From the NCBI RefSeq assembly GCF_032818155.1, contig NZ_CP102589.1, positions 2,280,001 through 2,344,000 on the forward strand: DNA of 64,000 nucleotides. The letters run 5' to 3'. Shown in pieces: positions 9,082-17,697 of the stretch (the first letter of the stretch is position 1; each line of letters starts with the position of its first letter). The notes under the pieces were generated by a model that had not been told where the DNA came from, made no database searches, and saw only the letters and a program-made list of their open reading frames with translations. The position numbers and the translations under genes are program-made. Origin of the DNA: Niallia taxi (GTDB lineage: Bacteria > Bacillota > Bacilli > Bacillales > Cytobacillaceae).

Positions 9082-9396
9082 ATGATTCGCAAAGGTTTTA
9101 TCATGAATGTTAATCCTGATAAGCAAACAGAATACGAGCAGCGTCATAATGAAATTTGGCCAGAGCTCATTGATGCTCTACGCAAACATGGAGCTAGCAA
9201 TTATTCGATTTTCCTTGATAAAGACACAAGCAAATTGTTCGGCTATGTGGAAATAGAGGATGAAGATAAATGGAGCAAGATGCCCACAACAGCTATAAAC
9301 CAAAAATGGTGGGAATTTATGGAGCCGTTGATGGAAACAAATGCAGACAACAGTCCTGTCACTATTCCATTAAAAGAAGTTTTTCATATGGACTAG
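9082..9396 (+). CDS. rhaM: L-rhamnose mutarotase
   Basis: This 104-residue ferredoxin-like-fold protein interconverts alpha and beta anomers of L-rhamnose, supplying the form used by the isomerase. The family signature is clear: the catalytic His in YEQRHNEIWPEL (residues about 19-30), the SNYSIFLD strand, LFGYVEIED, and QKWWEFMEPLM near the end. The ATG follows AGGAGG. It sits between rhaA and the transporter gene and is probably co-transcribed with both. Confidence 0.93.
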   Translation: MIRKGFIMNVNPDKQTEYEQRHNEIWPELIDALRKHGASNYSIFLDKDTSKLFGYVEIEDEDKWSKMPTTAINQKWWEFMEPLMETNADNSPVTIPLKEVFHMD

Positions 9397-9435
9397 CCAC
9401 TTATAGTCGCTAAGTTTTAAAAGGAGAGAGAGAAA

Positions 9436-10758
9436 ATGACAAAAACGAAGAAATTTGCGGCAAAAAATGTAACAGGCTGGAAAGCCACGATTGCTGTCGC
9501 AATGGCCAACTATATCGAAGCAGGCTCCATCATCGCAGCAGCGAGCAGCTTAACATTATGGCAGGCATACTTAAATATTGACAGTATGGGTGTGGGACTT
9601 TTAAGTGCATTGAGTGCAAATGCTTTCGGTGCTGCGATTGGCGCATTAATTGGCGGACCATTAACAGATAAATTCGGACGAAAGTTCATCTTCAGCTATG
9701 ATTTGCTTGTCTATATGATTGGTGTTGCTCTTATAGCAGCATCTGTCAATTTCCCGATGCTGCTTATCGGAACAATTATTACCGGTTTGGCAGTTGGTGC
9801 AGGCGTTCCCGTTTCATGGACATATATTGCAGAGGAATCACCACAGGACAAACGGGCAGCACATGTTGGAACCGCTCAAATGGCCTGGTCTATCGGTCCG
9901 ACATTAACGTTTGTGTTAGCTGTTGTACTTGCACCAATGGGGTTAGCTGGTTCAAGGATAATATTCCTCCACTTGCTAGTCATTGCTTTTGTAACATGGT
10001 ATATACGCCGAGGCTTGGATGAGTCAAAAATTTGGGAAGAACAGCAGGAAAAGGAAAAGGCGGAGGCATTACAAGGCAAAGTAAAAACGAATGTTTTAAA
10101 AGAATTGTTTACATTAAAAGCAAATCGCAGTGCGTTAGTGCTATTGATCGGTATCTATTTATTCTGGAATTTAACAGCAGGCGCAATGGGCTATTTCATG
10201 CCATATATTTATGAAAATGTCGGTGGTTTAAGCACAGGGCAAGCCAACTTACTGCAAGCATTCCTATGGTTGTTTACTGTCTTAACTACTTATTTCTTGT
10301 TTATGAAGCTCGGTGATAAAGTCAGCAGGAAGGCCTTATTTGGAATTGGCGCTGGTATGGGACTTGTTGCGTGGATTATCCTAACCTTCATGCCAATGAC
10401 GTGGCCGACACTCATCGCCTTTGTCATCCTGTGGGGAGCAGCAGCAGGTATAGGTGCTCAAGCCTTTTACGCATTATGGACAAGTGAGCTTTTTCCGACA
10501 AAATATCGTGCAAGCGCACAAGGATTAATGTACTTTATCGTCAGAACAGGGATTGCTGTCTGGTCATTTATATTGCCATTATTAATGGACACATTAGGTT
10601 TTACGGTTGCTGGTATTGTTATGATTATTTTCCTTGCGATTCATATGGTGATTGGCATTATCCTCGCCCCGAATACACGAGGGAAAACACTGCAGCAAAT
10701 TGAAAAAGAGCGCTACGGTGACGATTTAAATCATAATTCGGTTCATAAAACGGTTTAA
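9436..10758 (+). CDS. MFS sugar porter, probable L-rhamnose transporter
   Basis: The 440-residue protein has about twelve hydrophobic segments and the sugar-porter signatures GGPLTDKFGRK in the loop after segment 2, a long charged central loop, and a KYRASAQG loop in the second half. Such proteins use the proton gradient for sugar uptake. Its position inside the rhamnose operon, with no other transporter nearby, points to L-rhamnose as substrate. It is not related to the E. coli RhaT family. The ATG follows AAAGGAGAGAG, 39 nt after rhaM. Confidence 0.85.
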   Translation: MTKTKKFAAKNVTGWKATIAVAMANYIEAGSIIAAASSLTLWQAYLNIDSMGVGLLSALSANAFGAAIGALIGGPLTDKFGRKFIFSYDLLVYMIGVALIAASVNFPMLLIGTIITGLAVGAGVPVSWTYIAEESPQDKRAAHVGTAQMAWSIGPTLTFVLAVVLAPMGLAGSRIIFLHLLVIAFVTWYIRRGLDESKIWEEQQEKEKAEALQGKVKTNVLKELFTLKANRSALVLLIGIYLFWNLTAGAMGYFMPYIYENVGGLSTGQANLLQAFLWLFTVLTTYFLFMKLGDKVSRKALFGIGAGMGLVAWIILTFMPMTWPTLIAFVILWGAAAGIGAQAFYALWTSELFPTKYRASAQGLMYFIVRTGIAVWSFILPLLMDTLGFTVAGIVMIIFLAIHMVIGIILAPNTRGKTLQQIEKERYGDDLNHNSVHKTV

Positions 10759-10773
10759 AGTATTAGAAGGATT

Positions 10774-10810
10774 GGTGCATTAGTTTTCTAACTGATGCAC
10801 CTATTTTGTA
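10774..10810 (+). terminator. Terminator-like hairpin after the transporter gene
   Basis: GGTGCATTAGTT (10774-10785) pairs with AACTGATGCACC (10790-10801) with one G-T pair and loop TTCT. The following T run is weak (TATTTTG), so readthrough is possible. Confidence 0.65.
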
Positions 10811-10891
10811 CCTTTGTATTTTGTAGTAAAATCTATGTTTTATATGAAAAACTACCTAATTATGATATAGTAAAAATACAAAATCAAAGGT
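10810..10891. promoter_or_regulatory. Long spaced inverted repeat upstream of the DeoR regulator
   Basis: ACCTTTGTATTTTGTA (10810-10825) is nearly the reverse complement of TACAAAATCAAAGGT (10877-10891), with a single missing base and about 51 nt between the arms. It lies directly before the DeoR-type gene, so it may be its autoregulatory operator. Confidence 0.45.
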
Positions 10892-10939
10892 AAACCCAAC
10901 TAAACAAAAAGTCAGTTATAGAAGAGAGGGAGATTTTAG

Positions 10940-11701
10940 TTGCTTGTTGCAGAGAGACGAAGAAAAATCGTCGAATTAGTTAATGAAAGATTAAGCATTC
11001 GCGTTTCGGAATTAAGCGACATTTTTTCCGTAACAGAAGAAACAATTAGAAGAGATTTAGAAAAGCTGGAACAAGATCAGCTTTTAAGCAGGAGTCATGG
11101 TGGTGCTGTCAGCATCGAAAAAGAAGCGACAGACGTCCCCTTTGTGGTAAGGGAAATCACAAATTCTGATGAGAAAAAGGCTATCGCAGCTGAAGCAGTC
11201 AAATGGATTGAACCAGGTGAGCAAATTGTCTTGGATGCTAGCACAACGGCGTGGTATATGGCACAGGAATTGCCAGATATGCCGTTGACAGTGATCACAA
11301 ATTCAATCAAAGTGGCCTTAGAGCTAAGCAAAAAGGAACAGATTAAAGTAATCTCAACTGGCGGAATGCTGCTTGCTAATTCGTTATCCTATGTTGGTCC
11401 GTTATCTGAACGATCTTTAGACAGCTACTATGTCAACAAACTGTTTCTGTCATGTAAGGGTGTCCATCTTTCCGGGTTAAGTGATTCCAATGAGTGGCAA
11501 GCAATCTTAAAAAAGAAAATGATGGATATTGCATCAAAAGTGATACTGCTTGCTGATTCAAGTAAATTTGGTGTTAAGACATTTGCTCATATTTCTGATT
11601 TGACAAGAATTCATCACGTTATTTCTGATGCGAATATTCCTGCTGAATTTCATAAAGAGCTGCAAGAAAAAGCAATTCCCGTTACGATCGTAAAAATCTA
11701 G
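10940..11701 (+). CDS. DeoR/GlpR family transcriptional repressor
   Basis: The 253-residue protein has the DeoR helix-turn-helix at the N-terminus (residues 1-56, RRRKIVELVNERLSIRVSEL followed by VTEETIRRDLEKLE) and the DeoRC sugar-phosphate sensor domain (about 75-235, with DASTTAWYMAQ, ITNSIKVALEL and STGGMLL). These repressors usually respond to a phosphorylated intermediate, here probably L-rhamnulose 1-phosphate. The start is a TTG after a GAGAGGGAGA site. It lies between the rhaBAM-transporter genes and rhaD-fucO and has its own terminator. The locus therefore has two regulators, this one and the AraC-type protein. Confidence 0.85.
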   Translation: MLVAERRRKIVELVNERLSIRVSELSDIFSVTEETIRRDLEKLEQDQLLSRSHGGAVSIEKEATDVPFVVREITNSDEKKAIAAEAVKWIEPGEQIVLDASTTAWYMAQELPDMPLTVITNSIKVALELSKKEQIKVISTGGMLLANSLSYVGPLSERSLDSYYVNKLFLSCKGVHLSGLSDSNEWQAILKKKMMDIASKVILLADSSKFGVKTFAHISDLTRIHHVISDANIPAEFHKELQEKAIPVTIVKI

Positions 11702-11731
11702 AAACCCAAGAATAATAGGGTTTCTTTTTTT
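11701..11731 (+). terminator. Terminator after the DeoR gene
   Basis: Stem GAAACCC (11701-11707) / GGGTTTC (11718-11724) followed by seven T. Confidence 0.8.
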
Positions 11732-11748
11732 AGTCATAAAATGTTCAT

Positions 11749-11815
11749 AAACAAAAGGAAAAATGTTTGTTTTCTTTTGTTTGTCATTGACTTGTATTTG
11801 GTATCCAATTATGAT
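11749..11815 (+). promoter_or_regulatory. rhaD promoter with adjacent inverted repeat
   Basis: A SigA promoter TTGACT (11787-11792), 17-nt spacer, TATGAT (11810-11815) precedes rhaD. Immediately upstream, AAACAAAAGGAAAA (11749-11762) is nearly complementary to TTTTCTTTTGTTT (11770-11782), a likely regulator site. Confidence 0.7.
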
Positions 11816-11888
11816 GAAGGTGTAAACAACAACTATGAAAACAATAAGATTGTTCATGAAGAGCTTAATAGAATAGGAGAGTGTCAGC

Positions 11889-12725
11889 ATGCCTACAAAG
11901 CTGAAAAGGAAGAGTGTAGAAGAGGCCCCTTTTCTCAAGGAAATGTGCAATACAGCCTATAATATGTGGAGAATGGGATGGGATGAAAGAAATGGCGGTA
12001 ATATAAGTTATTTGCTGCAAAAAGAGGAGGTACGTCCATACTTGGACGAAGAGCAGATAATCCGTTCTATTCCCATTAAGACACCTGCAAAAGAGCTCGA
12101 AGGTAAGCTTTTTATTGTAACTGGCTCTGGCAAGTATTTTAGAAATGCCAAAAAGGACCCTCGTAACACCTTTGGAATTATTAAGGTTGGCAGAAATGGA
12201 GAGAGTATTGATTTGCTTTGGGGACTTGAGGATGGCTCTTTGCCGACAAGTGAGCTTCCAGCCCATTTTAAAAGTCATATAGAAAGACTAAAACACGATC
12301 TTAACCATCGTGTCATCATTCATAACCATTCGACAAACCTGCTTGCGATGACCTTTATACATGAATTGGATGAAGCAAAGTTTACAAAAACCCTTTGGCA
12401 GATGTGTACAGAATGCATTGTCGTGTTCCCTGATGGTATCGGCATATTACCATGGATGATTCCTGGAACAGAAGAAATTGGCCAAAAAACAGCCGAAAAA
12501 ATGCAGGAAAATCGACTCGTTCTTTGGCCGCATCATGGAATCTTCGGTGCAGGCACGACAATTGACGAAGCGTTCGGTTTAATCGAAACGGCTGAAAAAG
12601 CAGCGCAAATTTATACGATCATTGGAGATTCAACAAGGATAAAACAAACTATTACAGACAAGGAGCTTGCTGATTTGGCTAAAGCATTCCACGTTCATCC
12701 CCGTAAAGGCATAATCAATATCTAA
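11889..12725 (+). CDS. rhaD: Rhamnulose-1-phosphate aldolase
   Basis: This class II aldolase of 278 residues cleaves L-rhamnulose 1-phosphate to DHAP and L-lactaldehyde. Family motifs are present: [11 protein letters not shown] near 35, [22 protein letters not shown] with the catalytic Glu (about 120), the [10 protein letters not shown] zinc histidines (about 142-144), and HHGIFGAG (third zinc His near 217). Length matches RhaD. It is transcribed from its own TTGACT/TATGAT promoter and leads into the lactaldehyde reductase gene 56 nt downstream. Confidence 0.93.
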   Translation: MPTKLKRKSVEEAPFLKEMCNTAYNMWRMGWDERNGGNISYLLQKEEVRPYLDEEQIIRSIPIKTPAKELEGKLFIVTGSGKYFRNAKKDPRNTFGIIKVGRNGESIDLLWGLEDGSLPTSELPAHFKSHIERLKHDLNHRVIIHNHSTNLLAMTFIHELDEAKFTKTLWQMCTECIVVFPDGIGILPWMIPGTEEIGQKTAEKMQENRLVLWPHHGIFGAGTTIDEAFGLIETAEKAAQIYTIIGDSTRIKQTITDKELADLAKAFHVHPRKGIINI

Positions 12726-12781
12726 TTAGTTTTAGCTTGAATAAATTTGTGAAATATTGAACAATAACAGGAGGTATTAAA

Positions 12782-13933
12782 ATGTCTTCACATGTTTTAT
12801 ATGTTCCAAGCACTAATTTAATAGGAAGAGGCTGCTTACAGCAAGCAGGCCCCTATTTAAAACAGCTTCAGTTTACGAAAGCTCTGCTTGTAACAGACAA
12901 GGGTTTGATGAGCAATGGGATTGTCGCAAAAGTGGTAAAGCTTTTAGAGGAAAATGATATTGGTTATATGGTGTACGATGAAGTGAAGCCAAACCCGACT
13001 GTAGCAAATTGTTTGAACGGCTTGCAGGTATTTCGCGAAAACAACTGTGATTCCATCGTGTCAGTTGGCGGCGGTTCACCGCAAGATGCGGCGAAAGCGA
13101 TCGGTCTGCTGGCCACAAATGACGGAGATTTAAAATCATTTGAAGGAGTCGGGAAAACAATTCATAAATCAGTCCCAATTGCAGCCATAAACACAACAGC
13201 AGGAACTTCAAGCGAGTATACGATTAACTATGTTATTACAGATGAAGAAAGACAAGTGAAAATGGTGATGGTTGATAAGAACAGCCTTGCAGCAATATCG
13301 ATTAATGATCCAGAACTGATGACAGCAAAACCGAAAGACTTAACAGCAGCAACTGGAATGGATGCCTTGACACATGCAATAGAAGCAATTGTAACTCCAG
13401 GAGCTTACAAGGTAACAGATGCTGCTGCATTAGCAGCAGTCGAAATTATTTTTGAATATTTACCACTTGCGGTGCAAGATGGAGAGAATATAGAAGCACG
13501 AGAACAGATGGTTTTTGCCATGTTTCTTGCAGGTGTGGCCTTCAATAATGCTGGTCTTGGCTTTGTTCACGCAATGGCTCACCAGCTCGGCGGAGTATAT
13601 GATTTGCCCCATGGCGTTTGTAATGCCATGCTGCTGCCAATTGTGGAAAGAGAAAATGCACAGCGTGATCCAAGTAAATTCCCTCGGATTGCCAAGGCAA
13701 TTGGGATGAAAACAGAAGGAAAAACAGCGATTGCATGTGCAGAGGAAGTAATCGAAGCAATCAAGCAGCTAAGCGGCATTGTCGGAATTCCATCCAATTT
13801 GTCGGAGCTCGGTGTAACAGATGTTGATGTTGAAAAACTAGCCCAATTTGCCCTTGTTGACGCATGTGCGGCCGGAAATCCTTTTCAGCCTACAAAAGAG
13901 GAAGTAATTGCCATGTACCAGGAAATTCTCTAA
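12782..13933 (+). CDS. fucO: Lactaldehyde reductase, iron-containing alcohol dehydrogenase
   Basis: The 383-residue group III alcohol dehydrogenase reduces L-lactaldehyde to (S)-1,2-propanediol with NADH. The nucleotide-binding SVGGGSPQDAAKAIG (about 95-109), NTTAGTSSE (about 139) and the metal-ligand histidine region HAMAHQLGGVYDLPHGVCNA (about 263-282) are all intact. Context after rhaD supports FucO rather than a butanol dehydrogenase. No lactaldehyde dehydrogenase adjoins it, so the local genes suggest the reductive, propanediol-forming branch. The ATG follows AGGAGG and the gene ends at a strong terminator. Confidence 0.92.
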   Translation: MSSHVLYVPSTNLIGRGCLQQAGPYLKQLQFTKALLVTDKGLMSNGIVAKVVKLLEENDIGYMVYDEVKPNPTVANCLNGLQVFRENNCDSIVSVGGGSPQDAAKAIGLLATNDGDLKSFEGVGKTIHKSVPIAAINTTAGTSSEYTINYVITDEERQVKMVMVDKNSLAAISINDPELMTAKPKDLTAATGMDALTHAIEAIVTPGAYKVTDAAALAAVEIIFEYLPLAVQDGENIEAREQMVFAMFLAGVAFNNAGLGFVHAMAHQLGGVYDLPHGVCNAMLLPIVERENAQRDPSKFPRIAKAIGMKTEGKTAIACAEEVIEAIKQLSGIVGIPSNLSELGVTDVDVEKLAQFALVDACAAGNPFQPTKEEVIAMYQEIL

Positions 13934-13937
13934 AAAA

Positions 13938-13990
13938 AAACTGACTCAAGAGGTGCTGTATGGGCCCATTTTGAGTCAGTTTTTTTATTT
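13938..13990 (+). terminator. Terminator after fucO
   Basis: Stem ACTGACTCAA (13940-13949) / TTGAGTCAGT (13971-13980), flanked by A and T runs. It may also serve the convergent VanZ gene. Confidence 0.9.
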
Positions 13991-14017
13991 CTTAGAGCTT
14001 CCTATTTGTCTATGTAT

Positions 14018-14473
14018 TTAAGTCAATTCCTTCCGCCTTTTAATAATTGGATATGCAAGCAGCCTCCAAACGACATAACCACAAAGCCCACCAATTGTAT
14101 TGAGAATTACATCGTCCACATCACATGCTCCGACTTTACTCACAAGCTGCAGCAGTTCAACAGATATGGATAAAAGCAAAGAACAGATGAAGCTATATTT
14201 CCAATGACGGGCTTTGTTAAAGATGAGCGGAAGGAAAAAACCAAGTGGTACAAAAGCAAGGATGTTACCAAACAGGTTATTCGTCATCATGGCTAAATGA
14301 ATAGGACCGAGTCCCCTTATGTCCAATAAAATACTCGCAAATGGGATAAAATTATAAGATACCTCGCCTTTAACAGCATGTCTGTAACTAGAAAAGAATA
14401 AAAGATATAACAATATAAGTAGATAGACAGTAAAAAAAAGATACCCTGCCCATGTAGAAAAACGTCGAACCAT
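14018..14473 (-). CDS. VanZ-like membrane protein
   Basis: The 151-residue protein has four predicted membrane segments and the VanZ-family pattern: a YNFIPFASI segment, a polar NNLFGNILAFVPLGFFLP helix, an SVELLQL motif and CDVDDVILNTIGGLCGY near the C-terminus. VanZ proteins modestly raise teicoplanin resistance in the Tn1546 system, but most chromosomal members have no known role. A longer frame exists, but the ATG at 14473 has a good AGGAG site 7 nt upstream, so I use it. It is a single gene between converging and diverging neighbours. Confidence 0.8.
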   Translation of the reverse strand: MVRRFSTWAGYLFFTVYLLILLYLLFFSSYRHAVKGEVSYNFIPFASILLDIRGLGPIHLAMMTNNLFGNILAFVPLGFFLPLIFNKARHWKYSFICSLLLSISVELLQLVSKVGACDVDDVILNTIGGLCGYVVWRLLAYPIIKRRKELT

Positions 14474-14608
14474 ATGTAATCTCCTTTTTTGTAAAACAAT
14501 AAAATGTAAGCTGTATTTTCCGAACATTATATAAAAATTAAAAGAAATTGTACATAAAATCACTAAAAGTAAGTATAAACCTATTGCCGGATTGTTCAGT
14601 TCTTGATA

Positions 14609-14626
14609 TAGTTACTTAGGTAACTA
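14609..14626. promoter_or_regulatory. Inverted repeat operator upstream of the MarR gene
   Basis: TAGTTAC (14609-14615) and GTAACTA (14620-14626) form a perfect inverted repeat around TTAG, about 43 nt before the MarR start. MarR repressors typically bind such short palindromes in their own promoters. Confidence 0.6.
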
Positions 14627-14668
14627 ATTTTTCGTATCTATTTTTTACGTTAGGAGCATGCCCGTCTT

Positions 14669-15106
14669 ATGAATGATGTTCATGAATTATTTCACTCTGT
14701 TCAACAGCTTGCCAGACAAATGACAAAGGCATTGAACGATGCACTTCAACCGTTCGATATATACAGTTCCCAATGGACCGTGTTGTTTTTACTTAAAACG
14801 AAAGGCTCTATGACGCAAAAGGAAATTTCCGATTATTTAGCGATTGAAGCACCGCCTATAACAAGGACGGTCCAAAAATTGGTAGCAAACGGATATGTAA
14901 GACAAGTGAAAGGAATTGACAAACGAACAAAAAGGATTGAGCTGACGGAAAAGGCACTGGAGAAATACCCAGAATGGGAAAAGGCAGTATTGCAAATGAA
15001 CCAGGAGCTGATTCAGCCATTAACCTCTGCTTCTAAAGAACAATTATTATTATTGATTTCAGATTGGAATCAGCAATTAGCAATTAGGGGGAAGGAATTT
15101 GAGTAA
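14669..15106 (+). CDS. MarR family transcriptional regulator
   Basis: The 145-residue protein has the winged helix of the MarR family: SQWTVLFLLKTKGSMTQKEI, then APPITRTVQKLVANGYV as recognition helix, and the wing GIDKRTKRIELTEKA. Flanking helices form the dimer interface. It overlaps the following MFS gene by 8 nt, so it is the likely regulator of that exporter. A palindrome just upstream (14609-14626) suits autorepression. The effector is not predictable. Confidence 0.88.
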   Translation: MNDVHELFHSVQQLARQMTKALNDALQPFDIYSSQWTVLFLLKTKGSMTQKEISDYLAIEAPPITRTVQKLVANGYVRQVKGIDKRTKRIELTEKALEKYPEWEKAVLQMNQELIQPLTSASKEQLLLLISDWNQQLAIRGKEFE

Positions 15107-16307
15107 GGAAGCACTTTGGACGAAAAGCTTTATTAATATTTGGGTTAGTAACTTTTTTTTATTTTTGACATTTTATTTTTTGATGGTTTCCCTGCCCGTC
15201 TATGCTATACATGAACTGCACGGAAAGCAGTCAAGCGCAGGACTTATTACGACAATGTTCTTGCTGACAGCAATCGTAATTAGGCCATTTGCCGGAAAGC
15301 TAATGCAAAAGTACGGGAAGAAAACATTGCTTGTCCTGTCATTGGCAATTTTCTTTATTGTGGCGCTTTTTTATTTTTTACCACACTCTGTCGGGAGCCT
15401 GTTAATTGTTCGCGCATTCCATGGAATTGGATTTGGAATGGCAACTACCGCAACAGGTACGATCGTGGCAGATATTATTCCAAACTCCAGAAGAGGAGAA
15501 GGAATGGGTTATTATTCCATGTCAATGAATCTTGCAATGGTCGCGGGACCATTTCTTGGATTGATGGCCATAAACTCATGGGGATCTAACACCCTCTTTT
15601 TAATGGCAGTTATTTTTGCTGTTATGGCAATTTTCACTGGTTTATTTATTAAGCTGCCAAAAACAGAACATACTGTACCAGTACAAGGAGAAGAGAAAAA
15701 GACTGCTAAGCTTGGTGGAATTCTTGAGCCATCTGCTATCCCAATCAGCATTGTTGCTGCACTTTTTGGGATTGTCTATTCATCGATTCTTTCCTTCGTA
15801 TCTGTATATGCAGACGGAAAAGGCCTCGAGAGCGTTTCAGGGTATTTCTTTGTCGTGTATGCGGTAGTCATGCTGATGGGAAGACCATTTGCTGGTCGTT
15901 GGTTTGACCGATTTGGAGCAAATGTCATCATTTATCCATGTATTCTGCTATTTGCGATCGGCATGTTGACATTAAGTAATGTTAACACAGCATTTTTCTT
16001 CTTATTTGCAGCAGCATTAATTGGCTTAGGCTATGGAACTTTATTCCCAAGCTTCCAGACAATAGCCATTCAAAAGGCTCCACCTGAAAAACGTGGCTTG
16101 GCAACAGCAACCTTCCTGTCATTATTCGACAGCGGTATCGGAATTGGGTCCTTTTTGGTTGGATTTGTCGGAGATATGATCGGCTTCGGTTCTTTATATT
16201 TCTACAGCAGTTTCTATATTCTGCTTGCACTTGTCGTTTATTACTTCCTGCACGGCAAAGCAGCAAGAAAATCTAAGTTAATCAACGATATGCCTAAAAC
16301 GAGCTAA
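15099..16307 (+). CDS. MFS transporter, drug-efflux type
   Basis: The 402-residue protein has twelve predicted membrane segments. The loop after segment 2 reads RPFAGKLMQKYGKKTLL and the matching second-half loop reads GRPFAGRWFDRFGANV, the duplicated MFS signature. Segment 5 contains SMNLAMVAGPFLG, like the antiporter motif C region. It is most similar in type to YfkF/YwoG-like exporters of Bacillus. The TTG start at 15099 overlaps the end of the MarR gene, which implies translational coupling. Substrate unknown. Confidence 0.85.
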   Translation: MSKEALWTKSFINIWVSNFFLFLTFYFLMVSLPVYAIHELHGKQSSAGLITTMFLLTAIVIRPFAGKLMQKYGKKTLLVLSLAIFFIVALFYFLPHSVGSLLIVRAFHGIGFGMATTATGTIVADIIPNSRRGEGMGYYSMSMNLAMVAGPFLGLMAINSWGSNTLFLMAVIFAVMAIFTGLFIKLPKTEHTVPVQGEEKKTAKLGGILEPSAIPISIVAALFGIVYSSILSFVSVYADGKGLESVSGYFFVVYAVVMLMGRPFAGRWFDRFGANVIIYPCILLFAIGMLTLSNVNTAFFFLFAAALIGLGYGTLFPSFQTIAIQKAPPEKRGLATATFLSLFDSGIGIGSFLVGFVGDMIGFGSLYFYSSFYILLALVVYYFLHGKAARKSKLINDMPKTS

Positions 16308-16321
16308 AACTAAACTAGAAA

Positions 16322-16357
16322 AACTTGAGAGGAGTAACTCCTTTCAAGTTTTTTTGT
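16322..16357 (+). terminator. Terminator after the MFS gene
   Basis: AACTTGA (16322-16328) pairs with TCAAGTT (16344-16350), with an inner AGGAG/CTCCT stem, followed by seven T. Confidence 0.9.
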
Positions 16358-16519
16358 ATAGAGGGACAGAGATAACTTATTTGTTCCATTACGCTCCGAC
16401 AAAAAGCTAGTAACGGATAGGCTAAAGACCGAAACAGAAACGTGCAAGTACAAGGAAAAAGTCCATTTGGTTACAAATCAGATGAAAGGAGGTTAATTAA
16501 AAATTTACTATTTTGAATA

Positions 16520-16584
16520 TTGACAAATATATGAACGGTGATTATCCTTATGGTATAACAAATGTTAAGGCCTGTAACAAATGT
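16520..16584 (+). promoter_or_regulatory. Promoter and paired ACAAATGT operator (site A) of the srl-type operon
   Basis: TTGACA (16520-16525), 17-nt spacer and TATCCT (16543-16548) make a SigA promoter. Two ACAAATGT words follow at 16558-16565 and 16577-16584 with 11 nt between them. The same pair occurs at four other promoters of this island, so it is the probable operator of one of the two SorC regulators. Further ATGTGA words downstream (about 16605-16624) may be weaker half-sites. Confidence 0.75.
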
Positions 16585-16645
16585 GATATTACCAATCCGA
16601 CGTTATCAATGTGACATATGTGACGGTCTTACTAGCACTACTAAA

Positions 16646-16659
16646 TGAAAGCGCTATTA
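16646..16659 (+). promoter_or_regulatory. cre-like site upstream of gutM
   Basis: TGAAAGCGCTATTA matches the CcpA consensus TGWAANCGNTNWCA except at position 13. It lies downstream of the promoter, a roadblock position common for CcpA. Confidence 0.55.
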
Positions 16660-16710
16660 TCCAAGAAGGGAGCAAGTATGTAGATTCCAAAGAGGAAAAG
16701 GAGCGATGAT

Positions 16711-17136
16711 ATGCAGCTAGCTTTTATACTTTGTCTGATTCTTATTGTTCAATATCTTTTATCACTGTATCAAATTAAGCAGTATAAAATTAAAATTGAT
16801 AAAATTGTTAGCGGTTACAAAGGAGAAGATGGCTATTTTATGTTCTCAGGAATGACAAGGGGGAAGCTTAAACACGGAGCAATTGCCGTACTAGTTGTCG
16901 ATAGTAATTATATTATTCATGAGTGTCACTTGCTAAAGGGAATGTCTGTTTTAACTAAATTTAAGCCAATTGAAAAGTATAAGGGCAGACATGTCGGGGA
17001 AATTGTCAGCAGCATCAATGATGAGATTCCTGTAAAAGGCAAAAGCAAGCTACCTTCCAATAGCAAGGCGTTATTGCAAGCAAGTGAAAATGCGTTATTA
17101 ACAATAGCAAAGAAAAAAGTGTCTTTGGGAGTATAA
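16711..17136 (+). CDS. gutM: GutM-type glucitol operon protein
   Basis: The 141-residue protein begins with one membrane segment (residues 1-18) and continues as a soluble domain with the GutM pattern SGMTRGKLKHGAIAVLVVDS and a conserved IIHECHLLKGMSVLTKFKP stretch. GutM (SrlM) is described in E. coli as an activator of the glucitol operon. In Firmicutes it usually accompanies glucitol-family PTS genes and its mechanism is unclear. It is the first gene of the operon and lies 15 nt before srlA. No GutR/SrlR-type regulator is present, so GutM may act with the SorC protein or on the permease itself. Confidence 0.8.
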   Translation: MQLAFILCLILIVQYLLSLYQIKQYKIKIDKIVSGYKGEDGYFMFSGMTRGKLKHGAIAVLVVDSNYIIHECHLLKGMSVLTKFKPIEKYKGRHVGEIVSSINDEIPVKGKSKLPSNSKALLQASENALLTIAKKKVSLGV

Positions 17137-17151
17137 AAAGGGGGCAAATAA

Positions 17152-17682
17152 ATGGAATGGATTAAATGGTTAGGTGAGCATTTTATCGGGATGTTCCAGG
17201 CTGGCGGAGAAACGTTTATGGGCTTAGTTACAGGTATTGTGCCTACACTTGTCGTGTTACTAACATTTACGTATGCAATGATGAAATTCGTTGGGGAAGA
17301 AAGAGTCACAAGAATTATTCAATTTGCAGCAAAATATACTATCCTTCGTTATACATTGATGCCAATCCTTTCACTGCTGATGTTAACAAACCCCATGGCA
17401 TACACTTTCGGTCGTTTTTTACCAGAAAAGCAAAAACCTGCATTTTATGATTCAGCAGTATCCTTCGTTCATCCGGTCACAGGCTTGTTTCCTTATGCGA
17501 ATGCTGGTGAGCTGTTTGTCTATTTGGGAATTGCAAACGGAATTCAAGAATTAGGCTTACCCATTGCAGATCTTGCGGTCCGTTACTTTATTGTCGGTAT
17601 TGTTGTTATTTTAATTCGTGGTATTGTTACAGAAATTATTACGAAGTATTTAGCAAAAAAAGATGGCACGGACTTAGTATAG
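17152..17682 (+). CDS. srlA: PTS glucitol/sorbitol-family EIIC subunit (EIIC2)
   Basis: The 176-residue membrane protein has four or five hydrophobic segments and the SrlA landmarks MEWIKWLGEHFIGMFQAGGE at the N-terminus, LPIADLAVRYFIVG near the C-terminus and the NPMAYTFGRFLPEKQKPAFY loop. It forms the EIIC2 half of a split permease with SrlE. The family contains sorbitol permeases, but the substrate here is uncertain because no sorbitol-6-phosphate dehydrogenase of the usual type adjoins it. Spacing to srlE is 15 nt. Confidence 0.88.
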   Translation: MEWIKWLGEHFIGMFQAGGETFMGLVTGIVPTLVVLLTFTYAMMKFVGEERVTRIIQFAAKYTILRYTLMPILSLLMLTNPMAYTFGRFLPEKQKPAFYDSAVSFVHPVTGLFPYANAGELFVYLGIANGIQELGLPIADLAVRYFIVGIVVILIRGIVTEIITKYLAKKDGTDLV

Positions 17683-17697
17683 GAAGGGGAGAATCAG

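Larger units (their letters stand above)
16358..16710. other. Intergenic control region before the glucitol-type PTS operon
   Basis: I see no gene here. The right half holds a promoter (16520-16548), a paired ACAAATGT operator (16558-16584) and a cre-like site (16646-16659), listed separately. The left half (16358-16510) has no feature I recognise. Confidence 0.5.

Noticed and set aside
16358..16510. A small gene or RNA before the glucitol-type operon
   Set aside because: No start with ribosome binding site and no terminator defines a transcript in this stretch.
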